A stretch of 64,000 nucleotides of DNA from a bacterium (GTDB lineage: Bacteria > Armatimonadota > Fimbriimonadia > Fimbriimonadales > Fimbriimonadaceae), in NCBI GenBank assembly GCA_013823945.1, contig PNMZ01000001.1, forward strand, positions 842,356-906,355, read 5' to 3'. Each line of letters starts with the position of its first letter. Positions within the stretch are counted from its first letter, which is position 1. Positions 40,794-49,039 of the stretch are shown here, one piece after another. The notes under the pieces were generated by a model that saw only the letters and a program-made list of their open reading frames with translations, did not search any database and was not told where the DNA came from. The position numbers were made by a program, and so were the translations under genes.

Positions 40794-41579
40794 TTAAGCG
40801 ACGTGGGGCACTCCTTCATCTTTGAGGTAAGAGCGGAGTCGGCCCATGGCTTGGGTGTGGAGTTGATAGACCCGGCTTTCCGAAACGCCGAGGACTTTTC
40901 CTATTTCTTTGAATGTGAGTCCTTCAAAGTAGTAGAGGGCGATGACGAGGCGTTCTCTTTCCGGGAGGCGATCTACACCGGCGGACATGGCGCGGCGAAG
41001 TTCTTTGCCGTCCATTTGGTCTTCGGTATCGGCGTCTTCATCCACGATCATCTCGATGAAGTGGATGTGATCCTCGCCTTCTCCAGAGCCACCACCAACG
41101 ACGTCGTCGAGCGAATAGACATTTGTTTTGCCGACACGGACAAGGAGATCACTGACTTCTTTTTCGGACATACCGAGGAAGTTTGAGAGTTCTCTTTGAT
41201 CAGCGGGGCGGCCGTATTCTTTTTCGAGGTGTTTTTGGGCTTTATCGAGAGCTTTGAGTTTTTCGCGGATTGATCGGGGCACCCAGTCTTCGTCGCGAAG
41301 CATTTCAAGAATTGCGCCTCGGACGAGCGCGATGGCATAGGTTTCAAACTTTACGTCTCTGGTTGGGTCGTATTGGTCAACCGCTTTAATGAGACCGATG
41401 ACGCCTGCGGAGACGAGGTCATCACGGTCAAGGCCGTTGGGGACGGATGTGACTAAGCGTCCAGATGTAATTTTTACGAGATAGGAATAGTGGTTGATGA
41501 GTTCTGATCGTGCACCGGGGCTTTTGTAGACCTTGTATTCAATCCAAGTTCTTTGTAAGGTTTCGGGTGATAGGGGCAT
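40794..41579 (-). CDS. fliA: RNA polymerase sigma factor for flagellar genes (FliA/WhiG type)
   Basis: 261 residues, sigma-28 family. Region 2: RDDLVSAGVIGLIKAVDQYDP and FETYAIALVRGAILEMLRDEDWVPRS (the DEDWVPRSIR element is typical of sigma-28 region 2.4/3). Region 4.2: LTFKEIGKVLGVSESRVYQLH. Expected to direct late flagellar and chemotaxis genes, agreeing with the che operon at 7.5-12.2 kb. The ATG is at 41579, 21 bases after the small membrane gene upstream. Confidence 0.93.
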   Translation of the reverse strand: MPLSPETLQRTWIEYKVYKSPGARSELINHYSYLVKITSGRLVTSVPNGLDRDDLVSAGVIGLIKAVDQYDPTRDVKFETYAIALVRGAILEMLRDEDWVPRSIREKLKALDKAQKHLEKEYGRPADQRELSNFLGMSEKEVSDLLVRVGKTNVYSLDDVVGGGSGEGEDHIHFIEMIVDEDADTEDQMDGKELRRAMSAGVDRLPERERLVIALYYFEGLTFKEIGKVLGVSESRVYQLHTQAMGRLRSYLKDEGVPHVA

Positions 41580-41600
41580 TGTTTGGCGAACTCCTGTTGT

Positions 41601-41849
41601 TTATGCAGCGGCTTCTTCGGGAGGATCAAGGTTGTCATCGTTTTGCTTCGACTCATTTGGAATGAGCGAGCTTGCCTCAACAACTGTTCCACCTGGCTGT
41701 CCAAAGATGCTTTCCCAGAGAGCTCCGGCCAGGTGTCCGACAAAGAATGCCACCAATCCACGGACGGTGGAAGTCCATGGTTCGATTCCGTTGACGATAC
41801 AAACCGCCAATGCGACAAACGCAAACAACCCACCTAAGAGCTTAGGCAT
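41601..41849 (-). CDS. Small two-helix membrane protein
   Basis: 82 residues from the ATG at 41849, with GAGG 7 bases upstream. Two hydrophobic segments at about residues 4-22 and 32-50, then an acidic C-terminal tail. No family recognised. It is the first gene of the group that continues with fliA, so may relate to motility. Confidence 0.6.
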   Translation of the reverse strand: MPKLLGGLFAFVALAVCIVNGIEPWTSTVRGLVAFFVGHLAGALWESIFGQPGGTVVEASSLIPNESKQNDDNLDPPEEAAA

Positions 41850-41942
41850 GATTGACCTCGCTAGAGGAGAATTTTGCAACTGTCACAGTATTGATACTGG
41901 CACCCGGACTTTTGTTCCTTAGGGTGAAGTTGATTATTTACT

Positions 41943-42734
41943 TCAGGTTTTTTCGGCTGGAGGCTCATGATTGATTTCAATTTTGAGTCCATCGTAGGCG
42001 AGTCGGATATTGGGGGGGAGCGAAGATTCGGTTAAAGAATGGTCGTAATCGTCCGATAGGTGGGTGAAAAAAGTGGTTTCAGCAGCGAGTTCTCGTGCTA
42101 CCTGAAGCGACTTTTCGAAATGGAAGTGGTTTGGATGGGGGGCAAGTCGAACGGCATCAAGGACGAGGGTTTTGAGACCGGTGAGATTGGGCCAGACAGA
42201 CTCAGGGATGTGGCTGACATCGGTGACGTAGGCGAAATCTCCGATGCGGAATGCGAGGCACGGGATGGGGCCATGTTCAACCCAGAAAGTTTGGAATGTC
42301 ACCCCGCCGAGGGTGATTTGATCGGGGATATCGATGAGATCGAGTCGCGGCACCCATATTCCGGGCGGATAGTCGCGAAATGCGTAGGAGAAGACTCTCC
42401 TTATGTCTTCCTGATATTGGGGTGAAGTGTAAACCGGAATTGAGGTTTGATATTTGAGGCAAAACGCACGGACGTCATCCATCCCCATGATGTGATCCGC
42501 ATGGGTGTGGGTGATGATGACGGCTTCGATATCTTTGATACCTTCACGGAGAAGTTGGAGGCGCATCTCGGGGGCACAGTCAACGAGGATGTTTCCCGTT
42601 GGTCCTTGGATGAGGCAGCTGGGGCGGGTGCGATGATTTTTTGGGTCTGCCAGGAAGGACTCGGGATAGTCTTTTCCGAGTGTGGGAACGCCGTTGCTGG
42701 TGCCAGATCCGAGAATGATCGCGGAGGATTTCAT
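41943..42734 (-). CDS. MBL-fold metallo-hydrolase, PhnP-like
   Basis: 263 residues. Opens SAIILGSGTSNGVP; metal motif ITHTHADHIMG is the canonical HxHxDH; later His ligands in FWVEHGP, TDVSHIP and FFTHLSDDYDH. PhnP-like phosphodiesterases hydrolyse cyclic phosphates, but housekeeping roles (lipoate or nucleotide metabolism) also occur. The ATG at 42734 overlaps the preceding stop by 4 bases. Contrast with the variant metal site of the MBL gene at 16273. Confidence 0.87.
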   Translation of the reverse strand: MKSSAIILGSGTSNGVPTLGKDYPESFLADPKNHRTRPSCLIQGPTGNILVDCAPEMRLQLLREGIKDIEAVIITHTHADHIMGMDDVRAFCLKYQTSIPVYTSPQYQEDIRRVFSYAFRDYPPGIWVPRLDLIDIPDQITLGGVTFQTFWVEHGPIPCLAFRIGDFAYVTDVSHIPESVWPNLTGLKTLVLDAVRLAPHPNHFHFEKSLQVARELAAETTFFTHLSDDYDHSLTESSLPPNIRLAYDGLKIEINHEPPAEKT

Positions 42735-43339
42735 CCGGCGAACGATTTTTCTAGAACCTTGAGGGCGACAAAGGTGCTCGGGAGCTCCGTGTATTGGGCA
42801 ATTCGTTCGAGGCATCGAGCGTAGTTGCGCTCGGCTAGATCATCGTTGATAGGAGTTTCGATGAGGGCGTCGGCAACGATTTCGATGGCTTCTTGGAAGT
42901 ACCGAGCGCGATTTTGGGGAAGTGATCGGTTTTGTGTTTCAGCGTGTTTTCGGCTGAGTTGTTCGTAGATGGTGTCCCAGCTTTTTCCGGCGATGATTTC
43001 GGCTTTTTGGCGAGCGAGGGCTTGATCTTGGAGTTTGCGCCGTTCAACTTGTCGCTTTTTCTCAGTTTCCCAGTCGGCTTCGGTCGTGCCGTTGATGACG
43101 ATGAGATTTATGCGCTGGTTGAGGCGTCGGCCCATCTCCGATTCGACAGCGGATCGCACTTGGGGGAGTTTGAGGTGACCGATGAGTTGGGAGTCGGAGC
43201 CGGGTAGCCCGAGAACGAGTGAATCTTCTTCGAGTGCGACAGGAACTGAGGATTTGAGTGCGGTCCAGACGCCGACTCCAGTGACTCGGTTCATGATTAC
43301 CGGTAGAGTTTCTTTCCACGCTTCCGCAACTGCCGCCAT
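42731..43339 (-). CDS. Protein with DnaA-domain-I/DnaX-C-like N terminus
   Basis: 202 residues. The first 80 (WKETLPVIMNRVTGVGVWTA; LVLGLPGSDSQLIGHLKLP) resemble the small alpha/beta domain at the N end of DnaA and near the C end of DnaX. A charged linker follows, then a helical segment with TLLR-free, TPR-like end (RYFQEAIEIVADALIETPIND). No AAA+ or DNA-binding domain. It may be a replication- or chromosome-associated adaptor. Overlaps the downstream MBL gene by 4 bases. Confidence 0.55.
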   Translation of the reverse strand: MAAVAEAWKETLPVIMNRVTGVGVWTALKSSVPVALEEDSLVLGLPGSDSQLIGHLKLPQVRSAVESEMGRRLNQRINLIVINGTTEADWETEKKRQVERRKLQDQALARQKAEIIAGKSWDTIYEQLSRKHAETQNRSLPQNRARYFQEAIEIVADALIETPINDDLAERNYARCLERIAQYTELPSTFVALKVLEKSFAG

Positions 43340-43379
43340 GATCTCTTATTATGGTTGGTTTTTGTTGTTCTTTGCCTTA

Positions 43380-43823
43380 TTAGGATTTCGTTTCTGGGTC
43401 GGGCGTGAATTCGAGGAGTTCGTATCCTCGAATTTTTGCGGTTCCGATGGCACCCGGGGTGAGCGAGTCGGCAAGTGATTGTTCAAGTCGAAGTGGGTGC
43501 TTGTCTCCATTTCGGAAGCGGATGAGAACAATGAGCTGGCCTTTTTCTGTCCGGCTCAGGTTGAGGATTTGGCTCTTTGGCTCATTGGTTTCTCGCACCT
43601 CGGATTTGTAGTATCCCCGTTCGTTCCAACCTACGATGACGGCGCTGATGAAGCAGAGAACGCCGAGAACCGCGATGGATAGTGTGAGGGGGAGAAATAT
43701 GGGGCGTGCCACGGATATTTCTTTGTCGTTGGCGGCTTGAACGAGATTTGTAACGGTGGCTCCGAGGAGGAGAATCCAGCCCAGGATCATAAGACTGTAG
43801 GCGGTTTTTCGGCGGGGGGTCAT
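43380..43823 (-). CDS. Membrane protein of unknown function
   Basis: 147 residues: two transmembrane helices at about 8-28 and 42-62, then a soluble beta-rich domain (KGQLIVLIRFRNGDKHPLRL). No recognised family. There is no ribosome site; TAAAGT lies 8 bases before the ATG. Confidence 0.65.
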   Translation of the reverse strand: MTPRRKTAYSLMILGWILLLGATVTNLVQAANDKEISVARPIFLPLTLSIAVLGVLCFISAVIVGWNERGYYKSEVRETNEPKSQILNLSRTEKGQLIVLIRFRNGDKHPLRLEQSLADSLTPGAIGTAKIRGYELLEFTPDPETKS

Positions 43824-43875
43824 GTGATTTGACTTTAGTCTACGGAATTCGTTTGTTGGGGTGCGGGATGGTGAA

Positions 43876-44394
43876 TCAGCGGATGAGGGCTTGAAAGATC
43901 AGGAGGACGGAGCCGACGAGGATCAGCACGGCAAAAACGGTGGCGATGAGGGATGCCGTTCGTTCGGCAGCGGTTGGTTCGAGCGATTTGCTTCTCTTTT
44001 TGATGAACTCCGATTTTGGAAGAAGGCGATCTAGGATTGTATTGATCTGCTCGATACGGATGAGGGGTGCGGAGGGATCTGGGCGATGGTGGCCGGGGCG
44101 TTCGACGGAATAAAGCGGGGCTTCGAGTTCTCTAAGCCGGGTTGAGATTTTCGATGCGAGATCCTGTCGGCGGAGTTCGTGAAGTAGGGCGGAGATTTCA
44201 GCTTCGTTGTGACCAGTGGCTTCGCAGATTGCGGCGACGGTGACCCATTCATCGTAGGGAGAAATTTTGTGGGTTTCTTCTGCCAGGGACTCTTCTTGGA
44301 GGGATTGAAGGACGGCTTGGAGTTCCTGATCGGATACAAGGGGGGAATTGAGGGTTGCTTCGGTGCCGTCGAAGGGTTGGTGTTTGAGGGACAT
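43876..44394 (-). CDS. Single-pass membrane protein with winged-helix-like part
   Basis: 172 residues. The middle (WVTVAAICEATGHNEAEISALLHELRRQ) has the pattern of a winged helix; the C terminus is a single transmembrane helix (ASLIATVFAVLILVGSVLLIFQALI), so the domain faces the cytoplasm. Function unknown. Divergent from lpxB with 27 bases between starts. Confidence 0.65.
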   Translation of the reverse strand: MSLKHQPFDGTEATLNSPLVSDQELQAVLQSLQEESLAEETHKISPYDEWVTVAAICEATGHNEAEISALLHELRRQDLASKISTRLRELEAPLYSVERPGHHRPDPSAPLIRIEQINTILDRLLPKSEFIKKRSKSLEPTAAERTASLIATVFAVLILVGSVLLIFQALIR

Positions 44395-44409
44395 GGAATT
44401 GAGAAGAGT

Positions 44410-44415
44410 TACGTT
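44410..44415 (+). promoter_or_regulatory. -10-like box TACGTT, 6 bases before lpxB
   Basis: TACGTT followed by GAGATT and the ATG at 44422. No Shine-Dalgarno sequence. Fits the leaderless pattern seen at other genes in this window, and supports 44422 as the lpxB start over the ATG at 44449. Confidence 0.4.
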
Positions 44416-44421
44416 GAGATT

Positions 44422-45525
44422 ATGGCTGGAAGGGGTAATTTGGATGAGATGCGTCTGTTTTTTTCGGCGGGTGAGGCGAGTGGCGATGCCTATGCAGCGG
44501 CTATTGCGAAGCGTTTTCGGGGAGAGGTTGTGCGAGCGGAGGGAGTTGTTGGAGCCAGGGGTCGGGCGATGGGAATTGACGTTGTGGCGGACAATCGAGA
44601 TTGGGGTTCGATCGGAATTTTTGAGAGTTTGCGGGTTGCTCCGCGGGTGTTGCGAGGCTACAGGACGGCATTAGCGGCTTTAGCCCAAGGGGAGCCGGGA
44701 GTATGCATTCCAATCGATTACGGGTACATGAATATCAAGTTAGCGCGGCGAGCGAAAGAGGTGGGTTGGAAAGTGCTCTATTTTGTGCCTCCGGGGAGTT
44801 GGAGGAAGACAAAGCAAGGGGTGGACTTGCCGGAGATTACAAACGAGATTGTGACGCCTTTTGAATGGAGCGCGGAGATTTTGAACAAGATGGGGGGGAG
44901 TGCACATTGGTTCGGCCATCCATTGCGGCAGATGGTGGCCGAGTCGGGCGGTGCGGATGGTACTCGAGAGGGAATCGCGGTATTGCCTGGGAGTCGGATG
45001 CATGAAATTGAGAGTAATGTTCCGGCGATTGCGGCTGCGTTGCAAAACTGGACAGGACGAGTGAGAGTCAGCCGGGCACCAAACGTTGATTCGGGAGCGT
45101 TGCGGGGAGTTTGGCGGAAGGCGGGAGTGGACGAAATTGAGATTGAAACCGAGTTGTATCCGCTCTTAAAGAGTTCGGAAGTTGCGATTGTTTGTTCGGG
45201 AACAGCGACTTTGGAGAGTGCGCTTTGTGATTGTCCAACCGTAGTGGTTTATCGCGGTAACAAAATCATGGAGCTGGAATATCGGATTCGCAAGCCGAAA
45301 TTCGACTACATTAGCTTGCCGAACATTTTGCTGGGTCGGGGGCTGTTACCGGAATTGATTCAGTGGGACGCCGAGCCGAGGAAGATTTGGGGCGAAGTTA
45401 AAGAGTTGTTGGGAGTTGGAGCGGAACGACAACGAACGGGGTTTCGGGAACTGGAGGAGATACTGGGGCCGGCAGATGCTTTGGATCGGACGGCGGATTT
45501 GATTCGAGAGTTGGCGGGTCGCTGA
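44422..45525 (+). CDS. lpxB: Lipid-A-disaccharide synthase
   Basis: Condenses UDP-2,3-diacylglucosamine with lipid X, GT19 family. 367 residues: RLFFSAGEASGDAYAAAIAK is the diagnostic opening; VCIPIDYGYMNIKLARRAKE, WFGHPLRQM, VLPGSRMHEIESNVP and VCSGTATLESALCDCPTVVVYR follow in the usual order. Second lipid A gene in the window after lpxA, so lipid A genes are scattered here. Start at 44422 (or 44449, nine codons shorter). Confidence 0.93.
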   Translation: MAGRGNLDEMRLFFSAGEASGDAYAAAIAKRFRGEVVRAEGVVGARGRAMGIDVVADNRDWGSIGIFESLRVAPRVLRGYRTALAALAQGEPGVCIPIDYGYMNIKLARRAKEVGWKVLYFVPPGSWRKTKQGVDLPEITNEIVTPFEWSAEILNKMGGSAHWFGHPLRQMVAESGGADGTREGIAVLPGSRMHEIESNVPAIAAALQNWTGRVRVSRAPNVDSGALRGVWRKAGVDEIEIETELYPLLKSSEVAIVCSGTATLESALCDCPTVVVYRGNKIMELEYRIRKPKFDYISLPNILLGRGLLPELIQWDAEPRKIWGEVKELLGVGAERQRTGFRELEEILGPADALDRTADLIRELAGR

Positions 45526-45638
45526 GGACTTTTTTTGGGACTGGGAACGGGATCAGGGAATCGGTTGTTAGTGTGATCATAGACAACCAGTCGAGGCCAT
45601 GAGCCAAGTCCAAGGTTAGCGAAGCAGAGCAAGATCAT

Positions 45639-45677
45639 TGCGGGGCGACTCCGAACCAGAGTCCCCCGCATTTTTTT
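45639..45677 (+). terminator. Intrinsic terminator 1 downstream of lpxB
   Basis: TGCGGGG then GACTC (45639-45651) pairs with GAGTC then CCCCGCA (45659-45670), about 12 bp with one bulged base, 7-base loop; seven T at 45671-45677. Confidence 0.9.
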
Positions 45678-45828
45678 GTGTCTTTGCTGGTATCGGTACG
45701 GGGTTTGGGCAAGTTGCCCTGCAGAAATTTTTTCGTTGACCAATTGTTAAACACGGAAGACGTCTGGGCAGACTACTCGACTTGATCGTAGTGGATGACC
45801 TGGAAGATGTAACCACACCAACGCAATT

Positions 45829-45871
45829 CGCCGGCTGAGATTTGTCCTCTCCTTCTCAGTCGGTGTTTTTT
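45829..45871 (+). terminator. Intrinsic terminator 2, possibly ending a small RNA
   Basis: CGCCGGCTGAGA (45829-45840) pairs with TCTCAGTCGGTG (45854-45865), 12 bp with two G-U pairs, 13-base loop; six T at 45866-45871. Confidence 0.85.
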
Positions 45872-45882
45872 ATTTGCGGGGC

Positions 45883-45888
45883 TATAAT
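45883..45888 (+). promoter_or_regulatory. -10 box TATAAT, 5 bases before a start codon
   Basis: Perfect TATAAT followed by TTTTT and the ATG at 45894 of the acetyltransferase gene. No ribosome site is possible in between, so the message should begin at or next to the ATG. Confidence 0.65.
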
Positions 45889-45893
45889 TTTTT

Positions 45894-46457
45894 ATGGCGT
45901 ATGGTTGGGAAAGTGATCGGGTTCGACTTGCTCCGATGAATCGGGCGCGGCATTTTGAGAACTGTTTGAATTGGGTGAATGACCCAGATGTGACGGAGTG
46001 GCTTTGTATTGGAGATTATCCAACGGGAGAGAAAAGCCAATCGGAGTGGTTTGACCGGATGACGGGGGATACCCGGACTGATGTTATCTTTGCGATTGAG
46101 CTTTTGGATGGAACTCATATTGGTCAGACGGGGATTCATGAAATCAATCGGTCGGATGCTTATGGTTCAACGGGGAGTTTTATTGGTGTTCCGGAGATGC
46201 GGGGGAAAGGCTATGGAACTGAGGCGGCGAAGCTGAGGGCGTGGTATTGCTTTGAGGTTTTGGGGTTCCGAATGATCATGAGCGGTTACTTCTCTGGCAA
46301 CGAACGAAGTGCGCGGATGAGTGAGAAAGCTGGCTATGTGGAATACGGTCGGATTCCGAGTCAGTTTTGGAAGCGAGGGGCGTATCGGGATCATATTTTG
46401 ACACTTTTGACGCGGGAGCGTTGGATGGAGTTGAGTGGGGGTCAGAAGAACTGGTAG
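45894..46457 (+). CDS. GNAT-family N-acetyltransferase (RimJ/RimL-like)
   Basis: 187 residues. The acetyl-CoA loop is VPEMRGKGYGTEAAKL; an earlier ELLDGTHIGQTGIHEI and the later GNERSARMSEKAGYVEYG complete the RimJ/RimL-type GNAT fold. Substrates in this branch include ribosomal protein N termini, spermidine and antibiotics; none can be chosen here. Probably translated from a leaderless message (TATAAT 5 bases upstream). Confidence 0.9.
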   Translation: MAYGWESDRVRLAPMNRARHFENCLNWVNDPDVTEWLCIGDYPTGEKSQSEWFDRMTGDTRTDVIFAIELLDGTHIGQTGIHEINRSDAYGSTGSFIGVPEMRGKGYGTEAAKLRAWYCFEVLGFRMIMSGYFSGNERSARMSEKAGYVEYGRIPSQFWKRGAYRDHILTLLTRERWMELSGGQKNW

Positions 46458-46507
46458 CTGGTGAAAAGTTCCGGGGTCGAAATTGGAGCGGGTGATACAC
46501 TTGCGGC

Positions 46508-48496
46508 GTGGCGATGAGACCTGCGGTTGCGAGTACGGATGAGTTGATGATTAACGCGCTTCGGTGCCTTTCGATGGATATGGTGCAGGCGGCGAATAGT
46601 GGTCATCCGGGGCTTCCGCTCGGGGCGGCGCCGATGGCTTATACGTTGTATTCGAAGTTTATGCGGTTTGATCCGGCGCGTCCGGATTGGTTCAACCGTG
46701 ATCGTTTCATTTTGTCACCGGGTCATGGCTCATCTTTGCTGTATTCGGTCTTGCACCAGTTTGGTTTTGATCTCCCGCTTGATGAACTGAAGCAGTTCCG
46801 GCAATTGGGAAGTAGGACTCCGGGTCACCCGGAGGTGGGTTTGACGGCGGGAGTGGAATGTACCACGGGGCCACTTGGTCAAGGGTTTGCAAATGGTATC
46901 GGGATGGCGATCGCCGAACGATGGTTGAATCACCGGTTTGGTGACATTGTTAACCATAAGATTTATGCGATTGTGAGCGATGGTGATTTGATGGAAGGCG
47001 TTGCGGTAGAGGCAGCGAGTTTGGCCGGACACTTGGGATTGGGCAATTTGATTTATCTTTATGACTCAAACGACATTAGTTTGGATGGTCCGTGCAACAA
47101 GGCTTACACGGAGAATGTTGGTGCGAAATTCCGGGCGATGGGTTGGCATGTGATCGAAGTTGCAGACGGAAACGATCTCCTGACTTTGAACCATGCGGTG
47201 GAAACGGCTCGAAACGAAACAAGCAAGCCGAGTTTGGTAATTGTGAAGACGATTATTGGGTTTGCTAGCCCTCTGGCGGGGTCTAGTAAGTCACACGGTG
47301 CTCCACTAGGTTCTGACAACGTTGCGGCGACCAAGCAAGCACTCGGTTACCCGAGTTTGGAGCCGTTTTTTGTGCCGGAAGGGTTTGAAGGTGTTGCAGC
47401 CGAGGCCAGGAAAAAGGGTGCAGCACTGAGCGCTGAGTGGGATGAGCGCTTTGCAGCTTTTCAGTCAGAGAATCCCGAGTTGGCGGCAGAGTTGGCCTGT
47501 GTGATCACAGGTGGATTGCCGGCGGGCTGGTCGGATCAACTCAGAGCTTTGAAGTGGGATGATGGCAAGGTGGCAACTCGTGACGCGGGACAGGCAGCTC
47601 TCAACGCGGTGGCGAATTCGGTGCCCTGGGTTGTTGGAGGTACGGCGGATTTGGGGTCTTCTACCAAGGCGGTGATCAAAAATTCAGGCGACTTTTCAAT
47701 CGAAGATCAACCGAATGGTCGAAATGTTTGGTTTGGCGTTCGGGAACATGCGATGGGGGCGATTGTGAACGGGATGTGTCTGAGTGGTTTGCGCTCCTTT
47801 GGCTCAACATTCTTGGTTTTCAGCGACTATATGCGCGGTTCGATTCGGCTGGCATCGCTGTCTCACCTGAGTTCACTGTTCATTTTCAGTCACGATTCGG
47901 TCTTTGTGGGTGAAGATGGGCCGACCCACCAACCGGTTGAGCATATCGAAAGTTTGCGGATTATTCCGGGTTTGCAGGTTTTTCGTCCGGCGGATGCTTT
48001 GGAGACGGCGGCGTGCTATGAGACAGCGGTGGGATCGGGAAGGGCTTCGGCTTTGGTCTTGACCCGGCAAGGCGTTCCAGTTTTGAATGCTTTTTCTGAT
48101 CGGATTGGGTCGGGTGTTGCTCGAGGTGGATATGTCTTGGCGGATGGCGATGACGTTGCCCTGATTGCTTCGGGAAGTGAGGTTGGCTTAGCGTTGGATG
48201 CACGGGCGGCTTTGGCCGAGCAAGGCATTTCGGCGCGGGTGGTTTCTGTTCCGTGCCGAGAAGTGTTTGTGGCTCAGGATGAAGAATATCGGTCATCGGT
48301 GCTGCCAACGGGTGTTCCCCAGGTCGTTGTCGAGGCAGGGGTGACCTCTGGTTGGTTGGGCCTTGGGGCAAGCAATCGGTCAGCGGTTGGGATCAACCGG
48401 TTTGGCGAATCAGCACCGGGAGATACCGTCTATGCTCATCTCGGCATGACAATTGACCATGTGGTTGATTCTGTGAAGGCTTTAGTCGGGCGGTAA
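46508..48496 (+). CDS. tkt: Transketolase
   Basis: Thiamine-diphosphate enzyme of the pentose phosphate and Calvin-type sugar rearrangements. 662 residues, full length. Seen: NSGHPGLPLGAAPMAYTLY, DRFILSPGHGSSLLYS, TTGPLGQGFANGIGMA, the ThDP motif GDGDLMEG-like IVSDGDLMEGVAVEAASLAG with DSNDISLDG, and the pyrimidine-domain FGVREHAMGAIVNGM. Start is a GTG at 46508 with ATG two codons later. Convergent with the HD gene, overlapping it by 15 bases. Confidence 0.97.
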   Translation: MAMRPAVASTDELMINALRCLSMDMVQAANSGHPGLPLGAAPMAYTLYSKFMRFDPARPDWFNRDRFILSPGHGSSLLYSVLHQFGFDLPLDELKQFRQLGSRTPGHPEVGLTAGVECTTGPLGQGFANGIGMAIAERWLNHRFGDIVNHKIYAIVSDGDLMEGVAVEAASLAGHLGLGNLIYLYDSNDISLDGPCNKAYTENVGAKFRAMGWHVIEVADGNDLLTLNHAVETARNETSKPSLVIVKTIIGFASPLAGSSKSHGAPLGSDNVAATKQALGYPSLEPFFVPEGFEGVAAEARKKGAALSAEWDERFAAFQSENPELAAELACVITGGLPAGWSDQLRALKWDDGKVATRDAGQAALNAVANSVPWVVGGTADLGSSTKAVIKNSGDFSIEDQPNGRNVWFGVREHAMGAIVNGMCLSGLRSFGSTFLVFSDYMRGSIRLASLSHLSSLFIFSHDSVFVGEDGPTHQPVEHIESLRIIPGLQVFRPADALETAACYETAVGSGRASALVLTRQGVPVLNAFSDRIGSGVARGGYVLADGDDVALIASGSEVGLALDARAALAEQGISARVVSVPCREVFVAQDEEYRSSVLPTGVPQVVVEAGVTSGWLGLGASNRSAVGINRFGESAPGDTVYAHLGMTIDHVVDSVKALVGR

Positions 48497-49039
48497 GAGT
48501 CCGAGTAATTCGGCCTCGGCTTCCATTGCGGTGATGCAGTTAGTGATGTGGTCTGTGAGTTCGAGACCAAGCAATTCTGCACCTTGGTGGACGTCATCTC
48601 GGTCAACACCAGCGGCAAAGTTGGCGGTTTTGAGTTTTTTGAGAACGCTTTTTGCCGTGAGGCCCCGGATTCGTTCGGGCCGGACGTAGCAGCAAGCAGT
48701 AATGAATCCGCTGAGTTCATCGCATGCGAAGAGGGCTCTTTCGATCAAGAATTCTGGTTCGATAAAGGTTTTTGCGGGATAGTGGGCAGCGATGGCTCGG
48801 ATGATGCTTTCGTCTACGCCCATTTCAGAGAGCAAATTCATGCCCCATAGAGGATGTTCGTCGGGGTGGAGTTCGTAGTCAAAGTCGTGAAGAAGTCCAG
48901 CAACCTGCCACTGTTCAATTGGTTCGCCATAGATTCTGGCGTAGAAGCTCATGCATACCTCTACAGAGAGCATGTGCCGCTGAAGGGCTTCGCTTGGGGT
49001 GTGCTCGATCATGAGTTGGAGGGCTTCGTCGCGGGTCAT
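48482..49039 (-). CDS. HD-domain phosphohydrolase-like protein
   Basis: 185 residues. HMLSVEVCMSFYARIYG, then the HD pair in VAGLLHDFDYELHPDEHP and a later His in AIAAHYPAKT and Asp in ACDELSGFI give the metal ligands of the HD superfamily (HDIG type). Found in many genomes as a stand-alone protein of unknown substrate. Its ATG overlaps the stop of the Schlafen-like gene by 4 bases. Confidence 0.87.
   Translation of the reverse strand: MTRDEALQLMIEHTPSEALQRHMLSVEVCMSFYARIYGEPIEQWQVAGLLHDFDYELHPDEHPLWGMNLLSEMGVDESIIRAIAAHYPAKTFIEPEFLIERALFACDELSGFITACCYVRPERIRGLTAKSVLKKLKTANFAAGVDRDDVHQGAELLGLELTDHITNCITAMEAEAELLGLLPPD

Larger units (their letters stand above)
45526..45893 (+). other. Gene-free stretch with two intrinsic terminators
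   Basis: 368 bases without a supported open reading frame. It contains two strong plus-strand terminators (45639-45677 and 45829-45871) 150 bases apart, and hairpins GGTTGT/ACAACC (about 45563-45589) and GTCTG/CAGAC (about 45750-45762). The first terminator may end lpxB; the second has nothing to end unless a short RNA is made between them. TATAAT at 45883 serves the next gene. Confidence 0.5.
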
